64,000 nt of DNA from Mya arenaria (lineage: Eukaryota; Mollusca; Bivalvia; Myida; Myidae), in NCBI RefSeq assembly GCF_026914265.1, contig NC_069138.1:34774598-34838597 (forward strand), read 5' to 3'. A model generated the notes under the pieces. The model was given only the letters and a program-made list of their open reading frames with translations, was not told the DNA's origin and did not search any database. Numbering within the stretch: position 1 is the first letter of the stretch; the number at the start of each line of letters is the position of its first letter. Position numbers and translations under genes: made by a program. Shown piece by piece: positions 13,401-25,400 of the stretch.

Positions 13401-15054
13401 TTGTGCATCCTTTTGTTTGTGAAACCCGGTTAAAAAAACGCGCACGCCGTTTTCCGGGCGGGCGGACCTGCAGCTTTAAACTCAACCTTGATACGAGGCA
13501 ATTTCAGTTGGTACAAATAGAAGATTGTACATGTTAATTGAACCGTGCTCGCAGAATGGATTTCACACGATTGCGAGGGCAAACAATCTCATCCCCAAAT
13601 TTTGATAATTATGTCGCGGAAGTTTGAGTGTTGTTTAAGTATTTTTAATAAGTTTATTGACTCAATAAAGTATTCATTCATAATCGCATAAGTTTAACGA
13701 GTGAATTTGAAAATCTAGATCTTTTCAAACAAGGTGACAATAGCGTCTAAATACTTGCACCGTTGCAAAGCATAATTTTCAGGGATTCAACTACGTTTTG
13801 AGTACGAACCAAGATTTGTAGATGACGGGTCTAGTTTGAATTAGTTTAATAAAACTGACTAGAATTATATGTATAGGATCCCTGGGAACAAAGAAAAAGC
13901 CTTCAGAGGATTGACAGCTACCTGTTTTACCGTTAATTAACACTTCGTAACGCCGCGTTTCGCGTTGACTCGACGCGGTGGAACGCCGGGGAAGTTATTG
14001 GTATGAACGCGTTGACCATCACACTTCAGTCGCAGCGTATAGTGATAATTAGATTAAAAGATAACGTCCATGGTAAGGGGAAATCGCGGCGATGTGCGAA
14101 ATGTGCAAAAAAAAAACGTATGGTTGGTGGTGTACATGCATAAAAAATTCTAAAAAAAGGCGTGTGACTTTTGCACATTTGTACCTTTCAACCATAAAAC
14201 AGGACAAAGTCTGAATTCCCAACTACCACTGGTCAACCAGCTGATCTTTGGATATTCGCAAATAACAGCTTAATATAAACATTAACATCTTACTACTATG
14301 TAATTAATTATTCGAATCCCAAACTGGCAACTAGCAGGAAGTTGAATATTCCGAAACAAATAGGTAGTTGGATATCCGAATCCCCAACTACCAACTACCT
14401 TTACCGCTATATATATTTTATATGTTACCGTTATCTTCGAAAACCAGGCCACAGCCGAAAAAAACGTAATACGAGAAATCACTTTTTTCCAACAAGCTAT
14501 TTTTGGCTGAAGTTGGTTTCATTTTGAATGTCTCTTTGTTTATTGACAGTGGAATAAGGTTAAAAGTACTGCGTTCTCATCCGGTGTATTCGACAGTAAG
14601 TGGAATTTTGCAGATTGGAATTAAAGTCTGCAAAAATCCACGAGAGTCGAACACGACATTTCGGATTAAAACGCAGTTCTTACAATCCTTTCATTAAATA
14701 CATTATTGCTTAAAATACTTAAAAGATACATGTTTTCATAATAAATGTCATTTTATAATGACATGACGTCTTTGTTTTTGTTATATGATGACGTTATTTT
14801 AACAGCGCGCATTGGTACGCTTATGATATGACGTCAGCAGATTAGAATACGGTCGTATTGCATTGGAGTGCAATACGGACTTACGTATTTTGCAATATAT
14901 ATTGCGTTTGGGGTTATAATTGGTATATACTAAAAATAAAACCACCGTCAAAATTTAAAACAAAATGTGCTGTAAAATTGTGATTTCTTGCGTTACGTCA
15001 TATCATCATGTGGCCTGTTTTTTCGCATACTAAATATAAAGCGTTTATCTTCAG
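13401..15054. other. Rest of intron 3 of copy B
   Basis: No exon is seen. A short low-order repeat of CCCAACTACC-type words lies near 14220-14400. Several TGACGTCA-like or GACGTCA words occur between 14760 and 15000 within probable repeat-derived sequence. Nothing here could be assigned to a named family. Confidence 0.4.
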
Positions 15055-15224
15055 GTTTGACCAGTGCGGGGTCAACGAAAACGACCTTGAAGATGGCCAC
15101 GAGTTGAAAGGCTTAACACGCTACCAACGCTGATTGACTTTGCCGGCAAGTCAGGCTGTCAAGATGAATTTATTGAAACTTTAGATCTTATTCTTGGAGG
15201 TACTGTTCTCTACACAAAACTTTT

Positions 15225-16115
15225 GCAAGAAAACCTTTACGTCGGTATTAACACTGACCATATTTCAATCTATTTACTGCGTTTTGCCTACGATGCGTTG
15301 ATTGTTTCAGAGACTAAGTCAGGATTGCAGAGCTCTCTAAACAGTAATATTGCCGCAAATGGAATCTCACTAAGGTTATGGTTTTCGGAAAGGGTCGACC
15401 GGGATAAATGGTTTTATAATAGTAAAGAAGTAAAACTTGTTAGTTCTTTCAATTATCTAGGAGTTTTATTTACCAGTGGTGGTTCATTTATGCAAGGTAC
15501 CAAAACTCTAGCAAGGAAATGCTTGAGATCTCTATAAATATCAATTTTAATCTATTCAACGCATATGTACTATCAGTTCTTTACTATGATTCTTAGGTTT
15601 GGGATTATATTAACTCGGAGGTTTAAGAAAGTCTACAAGAAGTTCTGTAAATGGGTATAAACTTCATTTATAGTGTTGATAACTTTTCTTCTACAAACAG
15701 ACTGTCAAACATGTTAAGGAGATCATCTGATCTTTATGAGGTATGGCCCGTAAAATATGTAAGGCTTGTTCCCGCACTGAAGAATAGATTTAGAATCTTA
15801 TGTCTTGGTTAGACTTGTCACCTTTTGTAGACGTATTCAAAGAAATAGAGGCCAGTTTTGAAACAATCCTAATATCGCAGTCTTATAGAAAATAAGTATA
15901 AAATCATTTTAGCTCAATTACGGTTATCATCCAATAAAATAAATATACAGTCTGGTAGACACAATAAATATCCCAGAAAATAAAGAAAATGTACAATTAT
16001 TAATTTATGAGAGGACGAGTTTCATTTCGTCATCAAATGCCCAGTATATGCATACCGTGGACGTCAATATATTCCGAGGTATTTTAAAACTCAACTCAAC
16101 CGAGTTTAATGATAT
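15225..16115 (+). mobile_element. LINE 3' fragment in intron 4 of copy B
   Basis: A broken reading frame gives the RT end and C-terminal part of a LINE: RFAYDALIVSETKSGLQSSL (a decayed (Y/F)ADD box and helix), then WFYNSKEVKLVSSFNYLGV and FTSGGSF. It ends with a degenerate zinc-knuckle region containing HFVIKCPVYAYRGRQYIPR. Several frame changes and stops show it is inactive. A related C-terminal region (CPHCNVLEEEEVHVLIEC) lies at 33272-33556. The insertion is within an intron and would not alone break the gene. Confidence 0.75.
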
Positions 16116-16171
16116 ATATATATATATATATATATATCATTAAACTCGGTTGAGTTTTAAAATACCTCGGA

Positions 16172-16178
<7 letters not shown>
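16066..16178. repeat. Near-perfect fold-back palindrome with an (AT)n centre
   Basis: The left arm runs from AATATATTCCGAGGTATTTT and the right arm is its reverse complement ending at 16178. Arms are ~48 bp around an (AT)n core. The left arm has one extra CTCAA. The left arm is the coding end of the LINE fragment (QYIPRYFK), so the right arm is the secondary copy. Confidence 0.9.
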
Positions 16179-16208
<30 letters not shown>

Positions 16209-17686
16209 TTCATATAGTATTCCTTTTAATTATGTGTTTCCCTTTTTTCTCAATTCGCTTTTAAATATGAGAACATGCTACTTGTTGTTTTGTTGATTGT
16301 CACCTGTCGTGATTAAATTTTAACGAGTAGTTCTTTTTGATACATATAGATAGACATTTTTTATTATTTAGTTTTTGTAAACTCAATATTATTCTTAAAC
16401 GTTTAGCTATTTATTTAAAAAAGTGAAGCATACTGATATCACACATATTCTTTTTTGGTTTTGAAAGATTGCAAAATATGTCATATTTCTTTCTTTTTTT
16501 GTTGAAATAAAGAACAATAATAAAAACTGCAATAATTGTATCTACAATGTATATTGAATAATTTATTTCACATATTCGTAACAAGCGAGCAATAACCGTT
16601 AAAATGATACCAATATTAAATGGGGCCCTCAGGTATTCAAATGTGTTATTGTCGCCAATAGCTCGATTGGCAAGCTTATTTGTACATTGGATAGATTAAA
16701 TTCAGCAATTTATATACATGTACTTATGAGAAGTATCCTAACAAAGCCATTTTCAGGATACATTCCAACCGGTACTTCAATCAAATATCTCGAGGAATAT
16801 CAGAGAGAGTTCGGCGTTGGAAAACTGGCTCGAAAGTTCAACGCAAGCGACCCTGCCTTGGAAGCGACCAAAGTCGTCCTGGTGATAGACACCACATGCC
16901 ACTCGTTGCCAAAGGCGCATATTGAGAGCATACTTTGTGCCACTCAACAATACACTGGAGATGGACAACTGAAATGTCGGTACATGTATATGTCTTCCAT
17001 GTCACAAAAACCATGAATAGTGCGTTAACTTATGAATTTAATAGTTATTATTCATGTTACACTTTTCCTATTATAAAAAAAAACATGATTATTTGCCATA
17101 TGACCTGTCTGAGAATATAATTTCATTTTCAGATCAGTGTGATCTTTTTGTCGTTTTGACAAAAATGGATCTTGGAAAGGATGACAAAGATGAAGAAACT
17201 TCGCGTAAAGAGAGAGAACGCGAGCTTGCAAAAATGCTTACCATCGAGGGAGCCCTTAACGACAACCTCTTCCGGTGGACCAATTACAATGACGACATAA
17301 CGGAGCAAAACCCCGAGATTGACATCATGGCTCTTACGTTTTTGAAAACCATGATGCAACAAAGACCGACAGATGCCCAATCAAGCGTGAAACCTAAAGT
17401 ACTGTTACCCAAAGATGTATTTCTTATGAAAGTTGAAAAAATATGGGATGATGCCATGATAAAATGCTGTACAAGTTGGAGCAGTTTGGAAAGACAAACA
17501 AAACTTGCAGTATTGGCCGTATTGGGAGGATGTTTTATCATCTTCCTCCTAAGCCATTCAGTTATGACAAACAAAGAAGAGACACTTTGATATACCTAAC
17601 TTTGACATGATTCTACAAAATACTGAATCGTTTTACAACAGTACGATTCGTTATTGTTCACACATTCGTAAGTCTATTTAAAATTA

Positions 17687-17692
17687 AATAAA
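17687..17692 (+). promoter_or_regulatory. Candidate polyadenylation signal of copy B
   Basis: AATAAA within an AT-rich stretch, 97 bp after the copy B stop codon. A second overlapping candidate follows at once. Confidence 0.4.
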
Positions 17693-18049
17693 AATAAAAT
17701 TAATTAAAGTGTTTACGCGTTTTGTATTTATTCCAAACATTTCGCTATCGGGTCATAAGAGGGACATTTTAAGTATTTTAATAATCAGTTTCAGACCTTT
17801 CTTTGACCTGAATTTTGCCATAAAGACTTCCGAAGCTGTAATAGTCAACAACAGCATTAATATAAAGGGAAAGAAAGCTGCCAGAAACTGGGTTTCCTTC
17901 TATGGCTTATGAAAACATCGTATACAGAGTTTTCACTGTGAGATGTTTAACGTCTATGACACTTTCTGAAGTAGTTAACAATGTTCTTGTGCTGAGATTG
18001 TTAAGCCCTGTAAGAAGTTATATAATGGAAGACCAACTGAGCCTGACTT

Positions 18050-18425
18050 AATATTGAATGACTTGTTGATATATGGTTTGGAATTTGAATATTTTTGTGT
18101 ACTATTTTAAACAAAATATTTGATGTGATGCCGTCTCAATATGTTTTGAGAATGTTATCATTGTAAAGGAAATACATTGTTAAATACGAGTACATTTGGA
18201 AAATTGTTTATAAAAGTTATTAATGACTAAGTTTTTGGCAAAGGCATATAATGTGTATAAAATGTGTATATTGAGGCCCAATCGGGCTTTAGAACATGGA
18301 AACTGTAGATAATATGTTTGTGTGACATTGTATACTAGAACATTTGTTTAATAATTAGAAAAGCTGTTTGCAACTTTTATTGACTTTACCAAAGCATTCA
18401 TTGTTAGAAAAAAAGTTATTACTGA
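18050..18425 (+). mobile_element. Short degenerate LINE remnant after copy B
   Basis: Fragments align with the LINE remnant after copy C: AACAAAATATTTGAT followed by a decayed fingers region, then QSGFRTWK-like and IDFTKAF-like phrases near 18280-18400. Heavily broken and non-coding. Confidence 0.5.
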
Positions 18426-18469
18426 TAAACATGATGTGTGGATCGGGGGTTTTTCATTTGATAATTAAA

Positions 18470-18652
18470 TATATTATTGGAAAGGCCTAAAGTTTCAAAT
18501 TTCGATTATATAAATTAACATTCTTTTGTGATGGTTTTTTTTTTGGTTTGAAACAAGCTTGCATTTTCAATTGAATTTTATGTTTTAAATGGACTAGTTA
18601 ACGTTTTACCGGATCAGATGATAGAAAAAGTTTTGTTGTTTGTTTCATTTTG
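18470..18652. repeat. Start of the second duplication block
   Basis: The stretch from TATTGGAAAGGCCTAAA onward matches the DNA upstream of copy A from about 1830 (CATTGGAAAGGTCTAAA), including the phrases TCGATTATAT and GGACTAGTT/GGGACTAGTT. It marks the left edge of homology between the A and C blocks. Confidence 0.55.
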
Positions 18653-19000
18653 AAGCTGCACAGATTTACCGTTTTGACGACTCTTTTTTTTGTCTTGGAA
18701 TGAGCCAATTTTTGTAAAAATATCTGCCTACCAGTGATATAAAACTGGTGACAAAAGATCAGATCGCAGATTTTCATATTTCCTTTCGAAAGTTAATGTT
18801 TTATGGCTAAAAGCGTTACTAACGGTTTAAGAAAATGCATCTAACATCCATTTCTGAACTTAAATATGAACATCTGCGATTCGATTTTTTGTCAGCGGTC
18901 TTTTATGACTTGTTTCCATGCATTTTCGCATAGATTGGCTCGTTCTAAAATAAAAAATAAAAAAGTTGTCAAAAACGTTCGATCTGTGAGAGTGCAGCTT
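18653..19000. mobile_element. MITE with imperfect ~30-bp terminal inverted repeats
   Basis: The left end AAGCTGCACAGATTTACCG pairs with the right end ...GATCTGTGAGAGTGCAGCTT. The 348-bp interior has internal inverted words around CGCAGATTTTCATATTT and ATATGAACATCTGCG. It is absent from the matching region upstream of copy A, so it inserted after the block duplication or was lost there. Superfamily not determined. Confidence 0.6.
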
Positions 19001-19285
19001 TAATGATAAAGATAAGAACTCTTGTTGAAATAATTATTTAAATTTAATACGACATCACATGATCTATTTTGCCGAAAAGCGTTAGTAACGGAATTGTTAA
19101 ATTTATGCTTCGCAAAATTGCGATCACATATTAAAGTATATCTGCCAGGTTATGTTTGATGCAGGTTTTCATAAAAGTAAGCACACAAATTTGAACAAAG
19201 TTTTTAAGAAATGTTTTTAATATAAACATCAGTGGGTCCCTTTAAGTCTAATTACTTTTTTTTGCTTTTAGCAAAAGTACAAAAC

Positions 19286-19408
19286 ATGTCAATATAATAA
19301 CACATTCAATATTCAGGATTGGAACGGTAGAAATAAACAAAAACTTTAAAGCCATGGCTAGATTGTCAGTAGGTGCGTGTGACGTCACCAATAACTGAAC
19401 CTGTTAAT
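19286..19408 (+). promoter_or_regulatory. Conserved upstream/5' leader segment of copy C with a CRE-type site
   Basis: It aligns with 2756-2880 and 52966-53063. It carries TGACGTCA at 19380-19387, 21 bp before the start ATG. A 14-codon upstream ORF (MARLSVGACDVTNN) starts at 19354 and ends before the main start. That ATG corresponds to the one at 2823 in copy A and is absent from copy D. Confidence 0.5.
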
Positions 19409-22400
19409 ATGGAAGAAATAAAATACGTCCGAGGTTAGTAAAATCATGTTACTTAGATATAAATAATGGTAACTTTTTCTGTATCAGCATTAGGGGCGTT
19501 ACTCATGTCATGCATTCGTTGTCTTTAAATGTGATACGGTTTAAAACTTCTAAAGTAGTACTTTGTAAAGTATATTAGCGTTAACTTCTAAATATTTATA
19601 CGAGTTTAACACAGGCTAGTGTCTCCAAGCATCAAAAGTGTATCCGTGAAAGAAAACTATTGAAAACATGCCTTTGATTTACTTCCTGGTTTACCTCAAC
19701 AAAGTCGAATATGGATTATATCGAATCAAATATGCAAGCAAGTATAAAAGCTTATTTATAATAACACACATATATCCGATCGCGATGCAAGAACCGTATG
19801 TACGGAACTGTATCATATTGGTTTCCGCACTCATTTGACCCATTTGACTTACTTTTTTGAAGTCACGTGATATTTTTGCGCGAAAGTATAAATTAAATTA
19901 TTTATATGCATACGTTCTTTGTATTCTTTATTGTACATGTATACTATTTTGACTAGTTGCTTGCGTGTTTGTGGGTTCGATGAAATTAAAACGTTAACAT
20001 AGTTAACGAAACAACGATTATAGTACCTTATAAGAAATAAAACCTAGTGATACTATTCGATAAACAATTAAACAACACTTTAACTTTTATAATTTTATTT
20101 CTCTTTATTATGCAGCGGGAAGACACCCAAGAGTGGCTGAGAAAAGCAGAAAAAACGGAGATATCATAAAGTTGTTAAAAGAAATAGAATCGCTGTGCCA
20201 GAGGTAACTATGCCATATATATGGGGGACTGTTTATTTTACGACACAACCAGACTATAAATAGTCGTCGGTGACAGTTGTACGTCTGTTAGACAATGCCC
20301 AATCGTGCCATTGCCTTCGCAGGCGTTCCGCACCTAGATTCCCTTTAAGAAGGAATTAATTAAGCAATTTTGACCGAAAATTGGTCAATGCAAATCATTA
20401 GTGTTTATGGGTTTTTTAAACTACAAATCAAGGAAAATTAGATTAACAAAATGGCATGGAAACATAAAAAAGCAAGCTAAAACTGACAGTTTTATTATCA
20501 TCATCAAGTACACAGGCTTAGTTCACTTGAAAGCTCTCTGAAAAACAATAAATAACATAATGAGGATGTAGTAATATCAATACGGAACAAACTTGACAAT
20601 ACATTGCACAATAGTTTGTTTAAAATAGCTCTGTACTATGGTAGTGTCTTACACAATGTTTGGTGATTAAAAGAATATATTGACTGTACTAAAATAAGAA
20701 ATATAGGAACAAGTTATTGCTAAGTCTCAATCTCAAACATGAGTTGTGTACGACACTATATTTCTCGACTAGTTCTGTCTTTCGAAGGTTTTTCATGCTC
20801 CTGATAAATCATGGTAAGAATCACAATTTGACTATATGTCTCAGTTTAAGAGAGAAAAGAACTACATTCGTGTATAACCATGGTGATTTAATTGAATCAT
20901 ACGCACAATAAAGCGAACAAGCAAACAGGCACAAGAGATCCATTGAATAAACACACCAACAGCAATTATCAACATACGATGGTTATATATCAACACACCG
21001 TGATCATATATCAACACAGAGTGAACATATATCAACAGCACATGTATCAACACACCAAGGGCAATTATCAAAACACATCAACATAACGTGAACATGTATC
21101 AACACATCGTGAGCAAGTATCAACACATCGTGAGCAAGTATCAACATACCGTGATCATAAATCAACACACCGTGAGCATGAATCAACTCACCGTGAGCAT
21201 GTATCGACACACAATGAGCATGTATCAACACGCCATTAGCATGTATCAACACTCTATGAGCATTTATTAACAACATGATCATTTATCAACAAACCGTGAA
21301 TTCAACCAATGAGTATTTATCAACACACAATGAGCATTTATTAACACAATGTGATCATGTATTAACACACCGTGATCATGTTTTGTTACACCGTGAGCAT
21401 GTATCAACATTCAATGAGCATTTATCAACACACAATAAGGATGCACCAACCGCCGTGATCAGGTATCAACACACTGTGAGCATTTATCAACACATCGTCA
21501 TTTTGTATCCACACACCGTGAGCGTATATCAGCACACCGTAATCAGATAGCAACACCCCATGATCATAATCGTTCTTGCTTAACACCATTCATTTAAGTT
21601 CGACTCTTCGAAGATTGAAAAGGACTATACTTCTCACCCCGGCGTCGGCGTCGGGGTCTGGTTTAAGATGGCATTTTCAATTATTATTCCAATACTGTCA
21701 ATTCAATTCACTTAATGCTTATTATAGCTGTGCATGATCATTTCACCATTAGTTTCTAGAATACCCTAATATTATCATCCTAAGTGCAAAGTATGGCCCC
21801 TGATTCAGATTGACTGGGTTCAAGTTTTAGGGCAAATTGTTCCCCGGCATTAGACAATTAGGTGACGTAACTCTATATTAACTTAAATACAAATTATGGC
21901 CTTTGATTGACTTATTTTTTCACTCTTTTTTATTTTGATTGATTTTAACTCACTAATGCGTTCAATTTTAAGACAAGGCGATGTTAGATCGAGCGTGCTC
22001 TCCTACGACAGCTTTTGTTATTCCAATTTATGCAAATGCCAAAAACACACCATTACTTAGCACAACTGGCAAAAATAGTGAATTGAAATTATTTAAGAAA
22101 TAAACTACTTAAATCTTGATAGAAAATAAGTATAAACCGTATAAAAATATAACATGTATTTTACAACCTGTCACGTCCTGGAAAACAAACAAAGAACTTT
22201 AAATTATCAAAACAAATAAATTGAAAGTATGATGAAATACTTAGTCCCTTATTTTCTTGTACATGAAATTAAACTGCTATAACTATATCATCATTTTAGC
22301 GTTATTTGATTTTCAAATAATAGCTGTTTACATGTATCTGTAGTCTTGGGCAAAATTGTCTTTGAAACATCTTCATGAATTTTGATATATCACCTTTAAA

Positions 22401-25400
22401 TAGCATACATATATGGTCAATGTTTCAGGTCCAAACAATCGGAAGTTATACTTCTTGTCGGTGACGTCGGTGCAGGAAAAAGCTCCCTGGTCAACACTGT
22501 TATTCGAGCATTGACGGAACAACATCTTCCGAGGGCGAAAACTGGCAAAGGTGGCGCAGGCTCTAAAACCGTCACACTCCAAGCGTATGCTATACGTTAC
22601 GTTTACCATATTTTGGTCCATCCCCCAATGTTAAGCATATGTTGATGTATCCTCCCATGTTAGCAAGTTCACCGTATGATGATGCATCCTCATATGTTAA
22701 GCACGTTCTCCATATGTTGATGCATCCTCCTATGTTTAGCACGTTCTCAATATGTTGGTGCAGCCTCCTATGTTTAGCACGTTCTCCATATGTTGGTGCA
22801 TCCTCCTATGTTTAGCACGTTCTCCATACGTTGGTGCAACCTCCTATGTTTAGCACGTTCTCCATTTGTTGGTGCATCCTCCTATGTTTAGCACGTTCTC
22901 CATACGTTGGTGCAACCTCCTATGTTAAGCACGTTCTCCATACGTTGATGCATCCTCCTATGTTTAGCACGTTCTCCATTATGTTGATGCATCCTCCTAT
23001 GTTTAGCACGTTCTCCATATGTTGGTGCAGCCTCCTATGATTAGCACGTTCTCTATTTGTTGGTGCATCCTCCTATGTTAGCAAGTTCATCATATGTTGA
23101 TGAATCCTCCCATGTTAAGCACGTTCTCCATATGTTGGTGCATCCTCCTATGTTTAGCACGTTATTCATTTGTTGTTGCAACCTCCTATGTTAAGCACGT
23201 TCTCAATACGTTGATGCATCCTCCTATGTTTAGCACGTTCTCCATACATTCGTGCAACCTCCTATGTTAAGCACGTTCTCAATACGTTGATGCATCCTCC
23301 TATGTTTAGCACGTTCTCCATACATTGGTGTAACCTCCTATGTTTAGCACGTTCTCCATACATTGGTGCAACCTCCTTTGTTAAGCACGTTCTCCATATG
23401 TTGGTGCAGCCTCCTATGATTAGCACGTTCTCTATGTGTTGGTGCATCCTCCTATGTTAGCAAGTTCATCATATGTTGATGAATCCTCCCATGTTAAGCA
23501 CGTTCTCCATATGTTGGTGCATCCTCCTATCTTTAGCACGTTATTCATTTGTTGTTGCAACCTCCTATGTTAAGCACGTTCTCAATACGTTGATGCATCC
23601 TCCTATGTTTAGCACGTTTTCCATACATTGGTGCAACCTCCTATGTTAAGCATGTTCTCAATACGTTGATGCATCCTCCTATGTTTAGCACGTTCTCCAT
23701 ACATTGGTGCAACCTCCTATGTTTAGCACGTTCTCCATACGTTGGTGCAACCTCCTATGTTAAGCACGTTCTCCATACGTTGATGTTTCCTCCTATTTTA
23801 GCAAGTTCACCATATGTTGGTGCATACTCCTATGTTAAGTACGTTCTCCATATGTTGGTGCATCCTCCTATGTTTAGCACGTTCTCCATTTGTTGGTGCA
23901 ACTTCCTATGTTAAGCACGTTCTCCATATGTTGGTGCATCCTCCTATGTTAAGCACGTTCTCCATTTGTTGGTGCATCCTCCTATTATTAGCACGTTCTC
24001 TATATGTTGGTGCATCCTCCTATGTTTAGCACGTTCTCTATATGTTGCTGCATCCTCCTATGTTTAGCACGTTTTCCATCTGTTGGTGCATCCTCCTATG
24101 TTTAGCACATTCTCCATATGTTGATACATCCTTCTTTGCTTAACACGTTCTCCATTATGTCGGTGCATCCTTCTTTGCTTAGCACATCCTCCATATGTTG
24201 GTGCATCCTTCTTTGCTTAGCACGTTCTCCATTATGTTGGTGCATCCTCCTATGTTTAGCACATTCTCAATTATGTTGGTGCATCCTCCTATGTTTAGCA
24301 CATTCTCCATTATGTTGGTGCATCCTTCTATGTTTAGCACGTTCTCTATTTGTTGGTGCATCCTCCTATGTTTAGCACGTTCTCTTGAGTTGGTGCATCC
24401 TTCTATGTTAGCAAGTTTATCATATGTTGATGCATCCTCCTATGTTAAGCACGTTCTCCATATGTTGGTACATCCTCCTATGTTAAGCACGTTATTCATT
24501 TGTTGGTGCAACCACCTATGTTAAGCACGTTCTCCATACGTTGATGCATCCTCCTTTGTTTAGCACGTTCTCCATATGTTGGTGCAACCTCCTATGTTTA
24601 GCACGTTCTCCATTTGTTGGTGCAACCTCCTATGTTTAGCACGTTCTCCATACGTTGATGCATCCTCCTATGTTAGCAAGTTCACCATATTTTGGTGCAT
24701 CCTCCTATGTTTAGCGCGTTCTCCATATGTTGGTGCAACCTCCTATGTTTAGCACGTTCTCCATATGTTGGTGCATCCTCCTATGTTAAGCACGTTCTCC
24801 ATTTGTTGGTGCATCCTCCTATCATAAGTACGTTCTCTATTTGTTGGTGCATCCTCCTATGTTTAGCACGTTCTCTATATGTTGCTGCATCCTTCTATGT
24901 TAAGAACGTTCTCTATATGTTGCTGCATTCTCCTATGTTTAGCACGTTCTCTATATGTTGCTGCATCCTCCTATGTTTAGCACGTTCACTATATGTTGCT
25001 GCATCCTTCTATGTTAAGAACGTTCTCTATATGTTGCTGCATCCTCCTATGTTTAGCACGTTCTCTATATGTTGGTGCATCCTCCTATGTTAAGCACGTT
25101 CTCCATTTGTTGGTGCATCCTCCTATCATAAGTACGTTCTCTATTTGTTGGTGCATCCTCCTATGTTTAGCACGTTCTCTATATGTTGCTGCATCCTTCT
25201 ATGTTAAGAACGTTCTCTATATGTTGCTGCATCCTTCTATGTTTAGCACGTTCTCTATATGTTGCTGCATCCTCCTATGTTTAGCACGTTTTCTATATGT
25301 TGCTGCATCCTTCTATGTTAAGAACGTTCTCTATATGTTGCTGCATCCTCCTATGTTTAGCACATTCTCATTTATGTTGCTGCATCCTCCTATGTTTAGC

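Larger units (their letters stand above)
11254..17590 (+). pseudogene. IFI44-like tail-anchored GTPase, copy B (exons 2-6, probably inactivated)
   Basis: Recognisable exons: 11254-11341, 12471-12626 (P-loop GNVGAGKSS), 15055-15199, 16757-16975 and 17133-17590. No exon 1 like those of A, C and D is found; the upstream alignment jumps from about 10650 to about 10690, as if it was deleted. Exon 4 is 145 nt instead of 149: four bases are missing next to the GLTDMLP-coding stretch, so the frame is lost before G3. The other exons stay open. Exon 6 encodes TKMD, a shorter acidic loop (DLGKDDKDEETSRKE) and the hydrophobic anchor. The exon-5 donor is weak (AAAT|GTCGGT). An ATG in good context within exon 2 could start translation, but the exon-4 shift would still truncate the product. 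A LINE fragment sits in intron 4. Recent loss is likely because most of the sequence is still open. Confidence 0.75.

Noticed and set aside
17129-17574. Minus-strand ORFs of 83 and 96 codons over copy B exon 6
   Set aside because: Antisense shadows of a clearly homologous exon.
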